Assembly (NCBI GenBank): GCA_016212295.1
Contig: JACRGO010000225.1
Coordinates: forward strand, 1-42,037
Length of the DNA stretch: 42,037 bases
Direction: 5' to 3'
DNA from: Nitrospinota bacterium
GTDB lineage: Bacteria; Nitrospinota; Nitrospinia; JACRGO01
Shown piece by piece: positions 16,431 through 24,720 of the stretch. The notes below the pieces were generated by a model. The model ran no database searches. It worked only from the letters and a program-made list of their open reading frames with translations, and was not told where the DNA came from. The translations under genes and the position numbers were made by a program. Position 1 is the stretch's first letter, and each line of letters starts with the position of its first letter.

Positions 16431-18068
16431 ATGAAGCCAACCTCACCTTCCTCAGCCCCCTTTTTCCCGATTCTATTATTCTTCATAACCCTGGCCGCCG
16501 CCATTATCCGTTTTGCAGGCATTGATTTCGGCCTGCCTGGAACGTTCGCCAGGCCGGACGAGGAACTCCTGATTTCCGAAGGTTTGAAATTTTTTAACGA
16601 AGGATTTCAGCCACAGCAATACAATTATCCCGCGTTTTACAAGTATATTCTGCACTTTGTCTTCCGCGTTTACCATTTCCTGGCGGCTCACGGTCCTGGG
16701 TTTCAGTTTTTCCCAATGGAGAAGTATTATTTCGCCGATAGATGCCTCTCCGCCTTTTTCGGGACCGCTACCGTTCCCTTGCTCTATTACATCGTGGCCG
16801 GGATTTACGGCAGGTCCGCCGGAATATTGAGTTCTCTCTTTTTGTGTTTTTCCTATCTGCATGCCAGGGATTCCCATTTCGGGACCACGGATATAGCCCT
16901 CACTTTCTGGACGGTGGTTGCCTATGGCGCGGCCATGAAAATTATTAAAAAGCCCGGTTCCTGGAACTACGCGCAAGCCGGGATGGCCGCGGCCTTCGCC
17001 TTCACCACCAAATATACCGGCATTATCGCCGTTAGCCCGGTCCTTGCCGCCCACTGGCTTGTTAAAAGGAATTGCCAGCCGTTTCCAAGGGACAAGGCCG
17101 GTAAAGCCAAGCCCGCCACGGACGGTTTCCTCTTTGTCTTCGTTCCAGCGGTTTTATTTTTTTCCTTTCTGAGTTCCCCATATCTCTTTTTGAAGGCCGG
17201 CGACGTTTATAAGGATATTTCTCTTCTTTTCAACGCCCTGCATGTCTCTTCCTCCGGCGGGAATGCCTCAATTATCCATCACCTGACTTTTACCTTCTAT
17301 TACGGTCTGGGATTGCCTTTATATATCGCGGCGGCAGCGGGCCTCGCGTACCTTTTTTCACGGAAGAAGAGGGAAGATTGGGCCACTGTCGCATTCCCAT
17401 CTGCATATCTGCTGATTATGGGAATGGCGCCGGTCAAATACGTCCGGTACATGCTGCCGGCTATCCCATTTTTTTGCGTGGCGGCAGGCGTCCTCTGGGC
17501 CGAGGCGTCTAAAAAAATAGAAAAACTGGACCCATGGTTTTTTTACGGACTGCAGGCGGCATTGCTGGCTGGCGTCTTGCTTCCATCCGCCAGGAACATT
17601 CTGTTTTTCGACCGGATGGCGCTTCGGACTGACAGCCGGGTCCTGGCGTCCCAATGGATTAAGAAAAATGTCCCCAGGGAATCCAATATTCTCGTCCACG
17701 CCTCGGAAGGGACCCTGGATATGCCTTACGATTTAGATGGTTATAATTTGAGCTGGTTGTCCAAGGGAGGGGATGCCAAGGTTATTCCGGAGATAAAAAT
17801 GGACAGGGCCATCATTGATTACATAATAATCGCCAAACATAGTTACTTCGCGGACAGGTCCATCCAATACGAAACGGCCCGGTTTTTGGCTGATATTATA
17901 AAGAAGAGAGGCAGGGAGGTCTTTTCCCTTAAGCCTTATATCTTCACGAGGGAAAAGGGGAAGGCCCCGGTTTACGACCTGTCCGATGTTTTTTACATAC
18001 CACTGGCGCCCACAGGGCTTGTGCTGTATCCCGGGCCTGGCATTACGATTTACAAGATTGAGAGATAA
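16431..18068 (+). CDS. PMT-type (GT-C) membrane glycosyltransferase
   Basis: A 545-residue integral membrane protein with about ten helices. The first extracytoplasmic loop carries FARPDEELL with D43-E44, the acidic pair expected of GT-C enzymes such as PMT and ArnT. YNYPAFYKY and ARDSHFGTTDIALTFW follow, both typical of the PMT_2 group. The C-terminal 130 residues are soluble and contain the LASQWIKKNVP segment common in these proteins. It would transfer a sugar from a polyprenyl-phosphate donor outside the membrane; the acceptor is not known. The start lacks a strong ribosome site. The gene sits between 43-bp direct repeats, so it may have arrived as a unit. Confidence 0.8.
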   Translation: MKPTSPSSAPFFPILLFFITLAAAIIRFAGIDFGLPGTFARPDEELLISEGLKFFNEGFQPQQYNYPAFYKYILHFVFRVYHFLAAHGPGFQFFPMEKYYFADRCLSAFFGTATVPLLYYIVAGIYGRSAGILSSLFLCFSYLHARDSHFGTTDIALTFWTVVAYGAAMKIIKKPGSWNYAQAGMAAAFAFTTKYTGIIAVSPVLAAHWLVKRNCQPFPRDKAGKAKPATDGFLFVFVPAVLFFSFLSSPYLFLKAGDVYKDISLLFNALHVSSSGGNASIIHHLTFTFYYGLGLPLYIAAAAGLAYLFSRKKREDWATVAFPSAYLLIMGMAPVKYVRYMLPAIPFFCVAAGVLWAEASKKIEKLDPWFFYGLQAALLAGVLLPSARNILFFDRMALRTDSRVLASQWIKKNVPRESNILVHASEGTLDMPYDLDGYNLSWLSKGGDAKVIPEIKMDRAIIDYIIIAKHSYFADRSIQYETARFLADIIKKRGREVFSLKPYIFTREKGKAPVYDLSDVFYIPLAPTGLVLYPGPGITIYKIER

Positions 18069-18137
18069 AATACAGGTTCTGGATACTTATGTCGAAGGAA
18101 AACCTTCAAAATTCAGCGGTTCCTTAGTTCGATATTT

Positions 18138-18180
18138 GTTATTCGATTCACCAAAATTTCAAATATCTTTGGCTATATTT
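18138..18180 (+). repeat. 43-bp direct repeat, right copy
   Basis: Identical to 16331-16373, with similar sequence continuing a few bases (agatttt). It is followed by short tandem blocks of aatcccaaat type (18187-18226) leading to the end of the PCuAC gene. Confidence 0.85.
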
Positions 18181-18226
18181 TAGATTTTAAAATCCCAAAT
18201 CCGCAATCCCAAATCCCAAATTCCTG

Positions 18227-18721
18227 TCAATGCCCCATGTGCTCATGCCTCATGTCCATGTCCTCATGAATGGATACAACCTTTGCCTCTGCCTCCACCT
18301 TTGCCCCGTCCTTGAAATGGAGGATCAGTTTGACGGAGTCGCCGAACTTGAGGTCCGGGCTGATCTTCTGAAACATCAAGTGGAATCCGCCGGATTTCAT
18401 TTCCAATGAACCGTTGGCCGGGATGGCCAACTCATTCACTTGGCGCATCTTGGCCACATTGCCCTCGATAAGGGTTTCATGCATCTCCACTTTTTCCGCC
18501 TTGTCAGTGGACAGGGAGACCAATACCCTGGCTTCGGAGCCATGGTTATGGATGGCCATGTATCCAGCGGCCTTGGGTTCCTTGGCCGGGATATAGCGAA
18601 TCCTGCAATTTTCCACCATAACGCCTTCATGCGCGCCGGACGCCAGCGCGGAAGAAGCTAAGCCGATGAGAAAGGCAACGCAAAGCAGGGCGGTAGTTTG
18701 TTTTTTCTTTAGAATTTTCAT
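18227..18721 (-). CDS. PCuAC periplasmic copper chaperone
   Basis: A 164-residue exported protein (signal peptide about residues 1-28) of the PCuAC family, which carries copper(I) to the CuA or CuB site of cytochrome oxidases. The family motif H(M)-x10-M-x21-H-x-M is exact: M80-H81, M92, H114, M116. A His/Met-rich tail (HEDMDMRHEHMGH) could bind extra copper. AGGAG eight bases before the ATG supports the start. It follows the SCO gene on the same strand after 151 bases, so the two probably work together, although the oxidase itself is not in the window. Confidence 0.93.
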   Translation of the reverse strand: MKILKKKQTTALLCVAFLIGLASSALASGAHEGVMVENCRIRYIPAKEPKAAGYMAIHNHGSEARVLVSLSTDKAEKVEMHETLIEGNVAKMRQVNELAIPANGSLEMKSGGFHLMFQKISPDLKFGDSVKLILHFKDGAKVEAEAKVVSIHEDMDMRHEHMGH

Positions 18722-18750
18722 TTTTGTCTCCTTAATAATTTAATAGAAAG

Positions 18751-18835
18751 TTTAAAGTGACTAAAGTTGTGGAAGAAAAGCAATTTTTATTTTTAACTTT
18801 AGTCACTTTAGCTCACTTTAGTCACTTCAAACTTA
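18751..18835. repeat. ACTTTAGTCAC inverted and tandem repeat
   Basis: The left arm aagtgactaaagttgtgg lies opposite actttagtcactttagctca and more units up to 18835. They can form a hairpin between the SCO and PCuAC genes. A related stretch is at 13761-13801. Confidence 0.6.
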
Positions 18836-18872
18836 ATTGCGGCTCCACCGCGCCGTCAGCGTTATCCGCGTT

Positions 18873-19493
18873 CTACTCAAGATAATGCCTCATCCCCTCC
18901 TCCAGCTTTTGAGGTCCCTCGCTGTAACGGAACATATCAAGCACTTCCCCGCTTGAGCTCAGGAAAAAGTAGGAAAGGCTGTGCTCGAATTGGTATGTCC
19001 TGTCGTCCTTCCTGGTCTCCTCGTTTATCTTGTAATGGACCCCGAACTCCTCGGCCACCTTGCGGATTTCTTCCTCCGAGCCGGTCAAGCCGGCAAATCC
19101 CGGATCGAAGTTCTTCATGAATTCAGCGATTTTTTCACGCGAGTCGCGCGCGGAATCGAAGGAAACAAAGGCCACCTGGACCCTTTGGGCGTCCTTTTCA
19201 AGCTGGCGCATGGCCTTTGTCATATCAGCCAACGCGGTGGGACAAAAATCCGGACAGTGTGTGTAGCCGAAGAAAACCAGTAGAAAGTCCTTGCCGAAGT
19301 TTCCAAAGGAGAAGCGGTTTCCCTTGTGGTCGGTTAAAGCCAGGCCACCTAGGTTTTTCACTGAGGCCATTTGCATGGGCGCGTATTTCCCGTCCTTCCC
19401 ATAGATTGCATCCCGCACCTTCCCGCCGCCATAATAGGCCAAGGGAAGAAACGCAAGGGAAATAATGATGAAAATGATGTTGTTTTTTTTCAT
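18873..19493 (-). CDS. sco1: SCO1/SenC-family copper chaperone
   Basis: A 206-residue protein with one N-terminal membrane anchor and a thioredoxin-like domain facing the periplasm. The copper-binding and redox site is C80-PDF-C84 in FFGYTHCPDFCP, with the distant histidine H171 in FEHSLSYFFL. Both are conserved in SCO proteins, which mature the CuA site of cytochrome c oxidase. VSFDSARDSREKIAEFMKNFDP and GLTGSEEEIRKVAEEFGV match the family. A possible promoter (TTGACT, 16 bases, GATAAA) lies upstream on this strand at about 19513-19540, only loosely supported. Confidence 0.93.
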   Translation of the reverse strand: MKKNNIIFIIISLAFLPLAYYGGGKVRDAIYGKDGKYAPMQMASVKNLGGLALTDHKGNRFSFGNFGKDFLLVFFGYTHCPDFCPTALADMTKAMRQLEKDAQRVQVAFVSFDSARDSREKIAEFMKNFDPGFAGLTGSEEEIRKVAEEFGVHYKINEETRKDDRTYQFEHSLSYFFLSSSGEVLDMFRYSEGPQKLEEGMRHYLE

Positions 19494-19611
19494 TAGAGTA
19501 AGTTCAATTTATCAAAAACCGGCTTCCAAAGTCAAAAAGAAAATCCGACGCGGCTTCAACGCGACAGGATTTGTCTTGATTGGAGATACTATTGTGTAGG
19601 TTGTATAATTT

Positions 19612-19877
19612 AAAAAAGATTGTAACTATTCAGCGTGTTTTTATTTTTGTTCTCCTTAAAACTGAATTTTTATAGTTAAAGGGAGCTTGCGGTCTTTTTA
19701 CATCCCCCTGGCCCCCTTTTCCAAGGGGGAATCAGGCGATGTCTGGGAACATACCACGATGGACGGCACAACCCATTCCCCCTTAACAAAGGGGGATTAA
19801 GGGGGATATAAAGATGCATTTAACGGCGACTATCGGGGTTATATAATATTTCGCTGAATAGTTACAAAAGATTTTTT
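19612..19877. mobile_element. MITE-like element with terminal inverted repeats
   Basis: The ends ttgtaactattcagcg (19620-19635) and cgctgaatagttacaa (19852-19867) are exact 16-bp inverted repeats, flanked by A/T runs. Inside, atccccctggcccccttttc (19702-19721) and the region 19775-19807 (attccccctt... gggggat) form a second imperfect inverted set. The element is about 266 bases long and has no coding sequence. It looks like a non-autonomous transposable element. It lies between sco1 and kbl. Confidence 0.7.
19820..19847 (+). promoter_or_regulatory. Candidate sigma70 promoter inside the MITE, upstream of kbl
   Basis: A perfect TATAAT (19842-19847) stands 16 bases after TTAACG (19820-19825). 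It points toward kbl, about 84 bases upstream of its ATG. The -35 box is only a fair match, so this is tentative. Confidence 0.3.
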
Positions 19878-19879
19878 TC

Positions 19880-19907
19880 TTTGCGGCCTCTGCGTCTTTG
19901 CGGTGAA
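19880..19907 (+). repeat. Single arm of the GCAAAG/CGCAGAG repeat family
   Basis: The stretch ttgcggcctctgcgtctttg followed by cggtgaa matches the right arms at 9068 and 38104. It abuts the MITE-like element and ends about 24 bases before the kbl start. Confidence 0.55.
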
Positions 19908-19930
19908 TGGATTAAGAAGGAAACAAGGCG

Positions 19931-21130
19931 ATGTTTTCTGCTGCATTAGAAAAATGGCTCCTGGAAAAAATCGGGGCCAAAAAAAAAGACGGCTCGTACA
20001 AGACGGAGAGAGTAATCGCCGGACCCCAAGGCGTTGAAATTTCCCTTGCCGGACCAGCGGGCCATGCGCTCAACTTCTGCTCCAACAACTACCTGGGATT
20101 ATCCAACCATCCCAAGATCAAGGAAGCGGCAAGCCGCGCCCTGGAGTCATATGGTTTTGGAATGTCATCCGTGCGCTTCATCTGCGGCACCCAGGACCTT
20201 CACAAGGAACTGGAAGACGCGGCGTCCAGGTTCCTTCTGACAGAGGACACAATCCTGTATTCCTCCTGTTTCGACGCCAACGGCGGCCTCTTTGAAAATT
20301 TTCTCGGTCCACGGGACGCCATCATCAGCGCCTCGCTGAACCACGCCAGCATCATTGACGGGGCAAGGCTGTCAAAGGCCAGGAGGCTGGTGTACAGGTA
20401 TGACGACGCGGCGAACCTTGAGGCCAGGCTCAGGGAAGCGGAAGACTCGGAGATCAAGGTGGTGGCCACTGACGGGGTCTTTTCCATGGAGGGGGAATTG
20501 GCCCCTCTGGCCGAGGTTGCCGGTCTCTGCGAACAATACGGGGCCTTGCTGGTGGTGGATGACTCCCACGCCGCTGGATTCATCGGAGAAAACGGGCGCG
20601 GAACAGCGGAATATTCAGGGGTCCATGAAAAGGTTGACCTCTTCACCGGCACCTTCGGGAAGGCCTTAGGCGGGGCGTCCGGCGGCTACATCTCCGGCAA
20701 GAGGGAATTCATCGAATGGTTCCGTAATGCCTCCAGGCCGTATCTTTTTTCCAATTCCATGCCGCCGCCGGTGGCTGCCGGGGCCATTGAGGCACTGGAG
20801 ATAGTGAGCGGCCCGGAAGGAGCAGATCGCCGGAGGCAGTGCATGGAAAACGCCCGCTATTTCCGTGAGGAAATGAAAAGCCGCGGTTTTAAAATAAAGG
20901 ACGGCATTCACCCGATTGTCCCGATCATGCTTGGAGACGCCCGCGTGGCTGGCGGCATGGCGGAGAGCCTGCTTGACGAAGGGATATATGCGGCGGGATT
21001 CAGCTATCCCGTTGTCCCTGAATGGACCGCGAGAATAAGGGTCCAGCTCTCCGCCGCCCACCACAAGGAACATATTGACCGCGCCATCGCCGCCTTTGAA
21101 AAGACAGGGAGGAAATTCGGGGCGATATGA
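19931..21130 (+). CDS. kbl: 2-amino-3-ketobutyrate CoA ligase
   Basis: A 399-residue PLP enzyme of the alpha-oxoamine synthase family. It splits 2-amino-3-oxobutanoate with CoA to glycine and acetyl-CoA. The PLP lysine is K244 in GTFGKALGGASGG; D210 and H213 in VVDDSHAAGF hold the cofactor. FCSNNYLGLSNHP and SSCFDANGGLFE favour Kbl over the close relative BioF (pimeloyl-CoA enzyme). The next gene is a Tdh-like dehydrogenase, which makes the Kbl substrate from threonine, and this context supports the call. An AAGGA ribosome site precedes the ATG. Confidence 0.9.
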   Translation: MFSAALEKWLLEKIGAKKKDGSYKTERVIAGPQGVEISLAGPAGHALNFCSNNYLGLSNHPKIKEAASRALESYGFGMSSVRFICGTQDLHKELEDAASRFLLTEDTILYSSCFDANGGLFENFLGPRDAIISASLNHASIIDGARLSKARRLVYRYDDAANLEARLREAEDSEIKVVATDGVFSMEGELAPLAEVAGLCEQYGALLVVDDSHAAGFIGENGRGTAEYSGVHEKVDLFTGTFGKALGGASGGYISGKREFIEWFRNASRPYLFSNSMPPPVAAGAIEALEIVSGPEGADRRRQCMENARYFREEMKSRGFKIKDGIHPIVPIMLGDARVAGGMAESLLDEGIYAAGFSYPVVPEWTARIRVQLSAAHHKEHIDRAIAAFEKTGRKFGAI

Positions 21131-21147
21131 TGAGAAAACCATTAACC

Positions 21148-21394
21148 TTAACCACGAATGAACACGAATTGACACTAATTTAATAGTATAGGAATCTCCA
21201 TTTTTTTTATTTATAAATCAAACAGTTGCATATTAGCGACATCAGGTGATAGTCATTGGTCAATAGTCATTGAGAAACAGGAAGACACCCTAATGACCAG
21301 TGACCAATGACTCTTTAAAGTCCGCCCGAAGGGCGTTAAGTTCAAAAAACCCTCCCTTTTTAATTCGTGAACATTCGTGTTCATTCGTGGTTAA
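21148..21394. repeat. Nested inverted element between kbl and tdh
   Basis: Most of the 316-base gap between kbl and tdh is one composite hairpin. The outer arms are ACGAAT-family (ttaaccacgaatgaacacga at 21148-21167, and 21361-21394 ending cattcgtggttaat). An inner pair, agtcattggtcaatagtcat at 21251-21270 and aatgaccagtgaccaatgac at 21292-21311, matches at 19 of 21 positions. It could form a cruciform or attenuate transcription between the two genes. No coding sequence is seen. Confidence 0.7.
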
Positions 21395-21446
21395 TATTTT
21401 TTTTGGGTTTTGCGACGTTGCCGCGTCTTGAAAATCCGCCTTATCC

Positions 21447-22571
21447 ATGAAAACAAAAACCATGTCAGCCTATGTGTACGACGGCAGGGGCGTGGCCAAA
21501 AAAAGGGTCCCGGTCCCCAGGCCTCGCCCCAATGACGTCCTGGTCAGGGTCCATTGCGTCTCCATCTGCGGCTCCGATTTCCACATCTTCGCCAACGATG
21601 ACTGGGCAAGGGAGACCATCACCCCGGGCATGGTGATCGGACACGAGGGGGCCGGGTTCGTGGAGGAGGTTGGAGCGGAGGTCTCTAACCTGGCAAAAGG
21701 GGACTACGTGGCCCTGGAGTCCCACTACGCTTGTCCATCCTGCGAACGGGAAGGGAAGACCGCCGACAATTGCCCTCACTACGGGATTATAGGCATACAC
21801 GGAGCGGGGCAAGGGGATGGCCGCCATCAGACCGGGGGCGTTTTCGCGGAATGCGTCTCCATTCCTCATTACTGCTGCCACAAACTGAGCGAGGCCATCA
21901 GGGAAAAAGTTTTTCCGTCCCTCCTGGAGCCGGCCGGGAACAGTTGGGAAATCATCAGGTTTTTCATGGAGAAGGGGCTTCCCGAAAACCTGGCCATACA
22001 CGGATGCGGTCCGCACGGACTTAATATGCAGCTCTTTGCCCGCCATGCGGGCGTGAGGAATATCGTTGCCTTCGAGACCGACCCGTGGCGCCTCGATTTC
22101 GCAAGGCGGTTCGGGGCGGCCCACCATGCGCTGGACCCGGCGCGCGTTTCCAGTCAGGAGATAAAGGACCTGGCAGGCGGAAGGGGTTTTGACGCGGCCA
22201 TTGACATGGTTGGGAACATTTCAGTGGTTGAGGACTGCGAGGAAAACGTCCGCGACGGCGGCATGGTGGTCCTCTTCGGCCTGCCGCGCCATGAGGCCGA
22301 CGTGGCCCACGGGGAGGGCTTCGCGCGGATCATCTTCAATAACGAGGAGCATTTGATGGAACGCGAGGGGAAGAAATTCCTGCTCCGGGGATTCACTGGC
22401 CGGACCCAAAAAACATGGGAGGAGTTGGTCCGCGCCCTGGAGTCAAGCGAATTCCTGCGGGAGAGGCTTTCCCTGCCGCTTCGCGTTATCGGCGGCCTGA
22501 ACGAACTGGACAGCTTCATCCGCGCTAAACCGGAGCATTACCTGAAGATAGGCATGGGGGCGTTTGCCTGA
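21447..22571 (+). CDS. tdh: L-threonine 3-dehydrogenase (Zn-dependent)
   Basis: A 374-residue medium-chain dehydrogenase that oxidises threonine to 2-amino-3-oxobutanoate with NAD. SICGSDFHIFANDDW (C41) and GMVIGHEGAG (H66-E67) line up with the catalytic zinc site and the threonine-binding segment of Escherichia coli Tdh with an offset of three residues. The structural zinc set is unusual: C96, C99 and C109 are present but the third position is E102 instead of Cys. The nucleotide fold has IHGCGPHGLNMQLFARHAGVRN. The kbl gene upstream supports the threonine role. No strong ribosome site is seen before the ATG. Another polyol or alcohol dehydrogenase activity is possible. Confidence 0.82.
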   Translation: MKTKTMSAYVYDGRGVAKKRVPVPRPRPNDVLVRVHCVSICGSDFHIFANDDWARETITPGMVIGHEGAGFVEEVGAEVSNLAKGDYVALESHYACPSCEREGKTADNCPHYGIIGIHGAGQGDGRHQTGGVFAECVSIPHYCCHKLSEAIREKVFPSLLEPAGNSWEIIRFFMEKGLPENLAIHGCGPHGLNMQLFARHAGVRNIVAFETDPWRLDFARRFGAAHHALDPARVSSQEIKDLAGGRGFDAAIDMVGNISVVEDCEENVRDGGMVVLFGLPRHEADVAHGEGFARIIFNNEEHLMEREGKKFLLRGFTGRTQKTWEELVRALESSEFLRERLSLPLRVIGGLNELDSFIRAKPEHYLKIGMGAFA

Positions 22572-22745
22572 CTGCGGTCCTTTTTTTCCCAGCGCGGCTC
22601 TGCCACTGTCAAAAAGCCTCAAGGAGGCAGCAGGGGATTCTAAACTCCATAAAAGGCCAAAGCGGATTTGAAGGCTATGCGCTTATCGGCTCTTAAACGC
22701 CGTGAAGCGTCTGAGGTCCCGCGAGGCCAAGATACTAATGTCTCA

Positions 22746-22775
22746 TGCAAAGCCACGAAGACGCAAGGATTTTTT
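22746..22775 (+). repeat. Single arm of the GCAAAG repeat family
   Basis: The sequence gcaaagccacgaagacgcaa followed by ggattttttcc matches the family arms at 4443, 9008 and 19880. No partner arm lies nearby; the rest of the gap 22572-22788 holds nothing recognisable. Confidence 0.45.
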
Positions 22776-22788
22776 CCTTAACTATTAC

Positions 22789-24720
22789 TCACTGTATGTA
22801 CCCCAAACTCTTGAATCTTTCCATCACGTTTTTCTTGCCTTCCTCCTTGCCGCGGGCCTCAAGCGGGAATTCCCTTCTACCGTAAGTTGGAACGTAGGAG
22901 TCCTCAAGATCATTTTTTAAAATTTCCTTCAAGGCCCGCCCCTCGAACTCCCTGGACATAGGGAAACCGAAGAGGGCCAGGACAGTCGGCACGAAGTCGG
23001 CCAGGACCGCCCCTGTTTCCCTGCCGGCCTCTATCCCCTCTCCGCTGAAGACAGCCATGCCTTCCCCTTCCTCGTTCTTGGCGTCTCCCACGCCTTCCTT
23101 ACCAGGCTCAAAAATCAGGACGAAAATATTTTTCCCTGGCTGCGCCTGCGAGGCCCTGTGGAGTTGTCCGATGAAACCATCCATGTATGCCATGTACCGG
23201 TTGATCCTCTCGTTGGCGTCGAGGAATTCATCAAAGAGCGGTCCTTTGCCCTTGAAAAAGGCCCGCTTCAAAAGGTCCACTCCCGGAAAATAGGCCGCCA
23301 CCAAACGGAAGTCCTTTTCCGTTAACAGGGAAAGAGTGGACTGGAGGGTGAAATAATCCAGGGAGAGGATATAGTCAAGGTTCTCCTGTGAATTTTTGTC
23401 CTTCGGCGTTCCGTCTTCCTGGCGGCCCGCGCTGAAGATATTCCTTTTGATCTCATCCGGGATGGAAAAGAATTTCTTGATGGACGGGAGCAGCGTCTCC
23501 GGGTAAACGTCCCTGCCGCTCCCTTCCCCGGAAAACCGACCGAGGAAGGCCCGGTCTGAAATAACCGCGCCGTTGATGGGCGAGACCGGCCAAGTGGCCC
23601 ACCAGTTGACGACCCCAACCTTCCTGCCGGAGTCGCTCAGTATCTCCCATACCGGCTTGACTGACAGGACGTCCCCTGAAACCGGCTCCTCTTCCGCCAT
23701 GCTGAAGCGGGGCAAGACCTCGTGCAGCACGCGGTAGAACCCTATCCCGCCCCGGCCGTAAGCCAGCCCTCCCCTTACGCCGCGAATTCGCGTCTGCCCG
23801 AAGTCCTTGATCCCGTGTTTTGACGGGGTAACGCCGGTGCCGAGGGTGGTCCAGACAGCGGGAGACTCCATATCAGGCGGCGAGGGAAACACGGCCAAGG
23901 CCCCTCCTTGCATGAGAGCTGATATATTGGACAGGCTGCCCTGCCTCGCCAGGGAAAGCAGCATCTTCCTGCTTACGCCGTCTATCCCTATGATGGTGGC
24001 GGTTGTCCCCTGTTCACGGACCATGACGGCAATTTTCTCCCTGGAATATCCGGCGTCTGGACCGGCCAGCCTTCCCTCCAAGGCAAGGATGGTCCCGGAG
24101 AGGGCCATTACTCCTGCCAGGACACCATAAAGTGGCAGCAAGTCCTTTCCTACGCGCGGCTTTCTGTCTTCCTTTATAAGAATGTAGGAAATGAATATCC
24201 GCGCCGCGGCGGCGGCAAGCCTCGCCAGGAACAGGACCAAAAGGATGAAGGCAAGGTCCAGCAGAAAAAACTTCATGGAATATCCGGCGTCACCAAAGGT
24301 CCCGGAGAACATGGACCTTACCCAAAAAATATAGTATAGCCCGAAGGCCAGGGACGTGCCCCATCCGATGTATCGCGGGAAGGCGGAGGAGTTGATCTCC
24401 CTTTTCCGGCAAAAGACATGGACGATGTTCGTGGCCAGGGCGATGAGGAGGACCGCGAAGAAGGAGAGGAATGAAAAAATGGCCGCCATGTAACAGCTCA
24501 GGACCAGCGCGTCTGAAAAGGGACCGGCAAGGCGCGGATTCAACGCGGCGGGCAGAAGCCCGGTCAGGAGTCCCATCGGCAGGCCGCAGAGCAGTCCCAG
24601 CTTCACCGACGCCTTAAGGGTCAGCAGGAACAAGGGGGCACCTGGGCGGATATCGCCGGATAAATAATCCTCCACCTTCAGATATCCTGATTGCCGCAGC
24701 TTTTCCTTGAAATCATCCAT
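22789..24720 (-). CDS. Membrane protein with a degenerate type I phosphodiesterase domain
   Basis: A 643-residue protein. Residues 1-215 hold about five membrane helices. From about 240 a type I phosphodiesterase/nucleotide pyrophosphatase domain (alkaline phosphatase superfamily) begins: IIGIDGVSRKMLLSLARQG with D247, then MESPAVWTTLGTG with T291 as the expected nucleophile, VNWWATWPVSPINGAVISDR, and a normal end (ADFVPTVLALFGFPMSREFEGRAL, FKSLGYI). The later metal ligands are replaced: D482-LLK-R486 stands where D-x3-H is usual, F537-E-P-G replaces SDHG, and the C-terminal His segment reads EEGEGMAVFSG. Catalysis of the usual kind looks unlikely. Its ATG overlaps the stop of the upstream ModC-like gene (TGATG). 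Confidence 0.8.
   Translation of the reverse strand: MDDFKEKLRQSGYLKVEDYLSGDIRPGAPLFLLTLKASVKLGLLCGLPMGLLTGLLPAALNPRLAGPFSDALVLSCYMAAIFSFLSFFAVLLIALATNIVHVFCRKREINSSAFPRYIGWGTSLAFGLYYIFWVRSMFSGTFGDAGYSMKFFLLDLAFILLVLFLARLAAAAARIFISYILIKEDRKPRVGKDLLPLYGVLAGVMALSGTILALEGRLAGPDAGYSREKIAVMVREQGTTATIIGIDGVSRKMLLSLARQGSLSNISALMQGGALAVFPSPPDMESPAVWTTLGTGVTPSKHGIKDFGQTRIRGVRGGLAYGRGGIGFYRVLHEVLPRFSMAEEEPVSGDVLSVKPVWEILSDSGRKVGVVNWWATWPVSPINGAVISDRAFLGRFSGEGSGRDVYPETLLPSIKKFFSIPDEIKRNIFSAGRQEDGTPKDKNSQENLDYILSLDYFTLQSTLSLLTEKDFRLVAAYFPGVDLLKRAFFKGKGPLFDEFLDANERINRYMAYMDGFIGQLHRASQAQPGKNIFVLIFEPGKEGVGDAKNEEGEGMAVFSGEGIEAGRETGAVLADFVPTVLALFGFPMSREFEGRALKEILKNDLEDSYVPTYGRREFPLEARGKEEGKKNVMERFKSLGYIQ

Noticed and set aside
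16476-17054. 192-codon minus-strand frame inside the PMT-type gene
   Set aside because: Shadow of the real gene: no domain, charged and glycine-rich noise.
18795-18835. CRISPR-like short repeats
   Set aside because: Units are adjacent without spacers of constant length; it is a tandem or inverted repeat, not an array.
19931-21130. 8-amino-7-oxononanoate synthase (BioF)
   Set aside because: Segment details and the neighbouring tdh favour Kbl; no other biotin gene is nearby.
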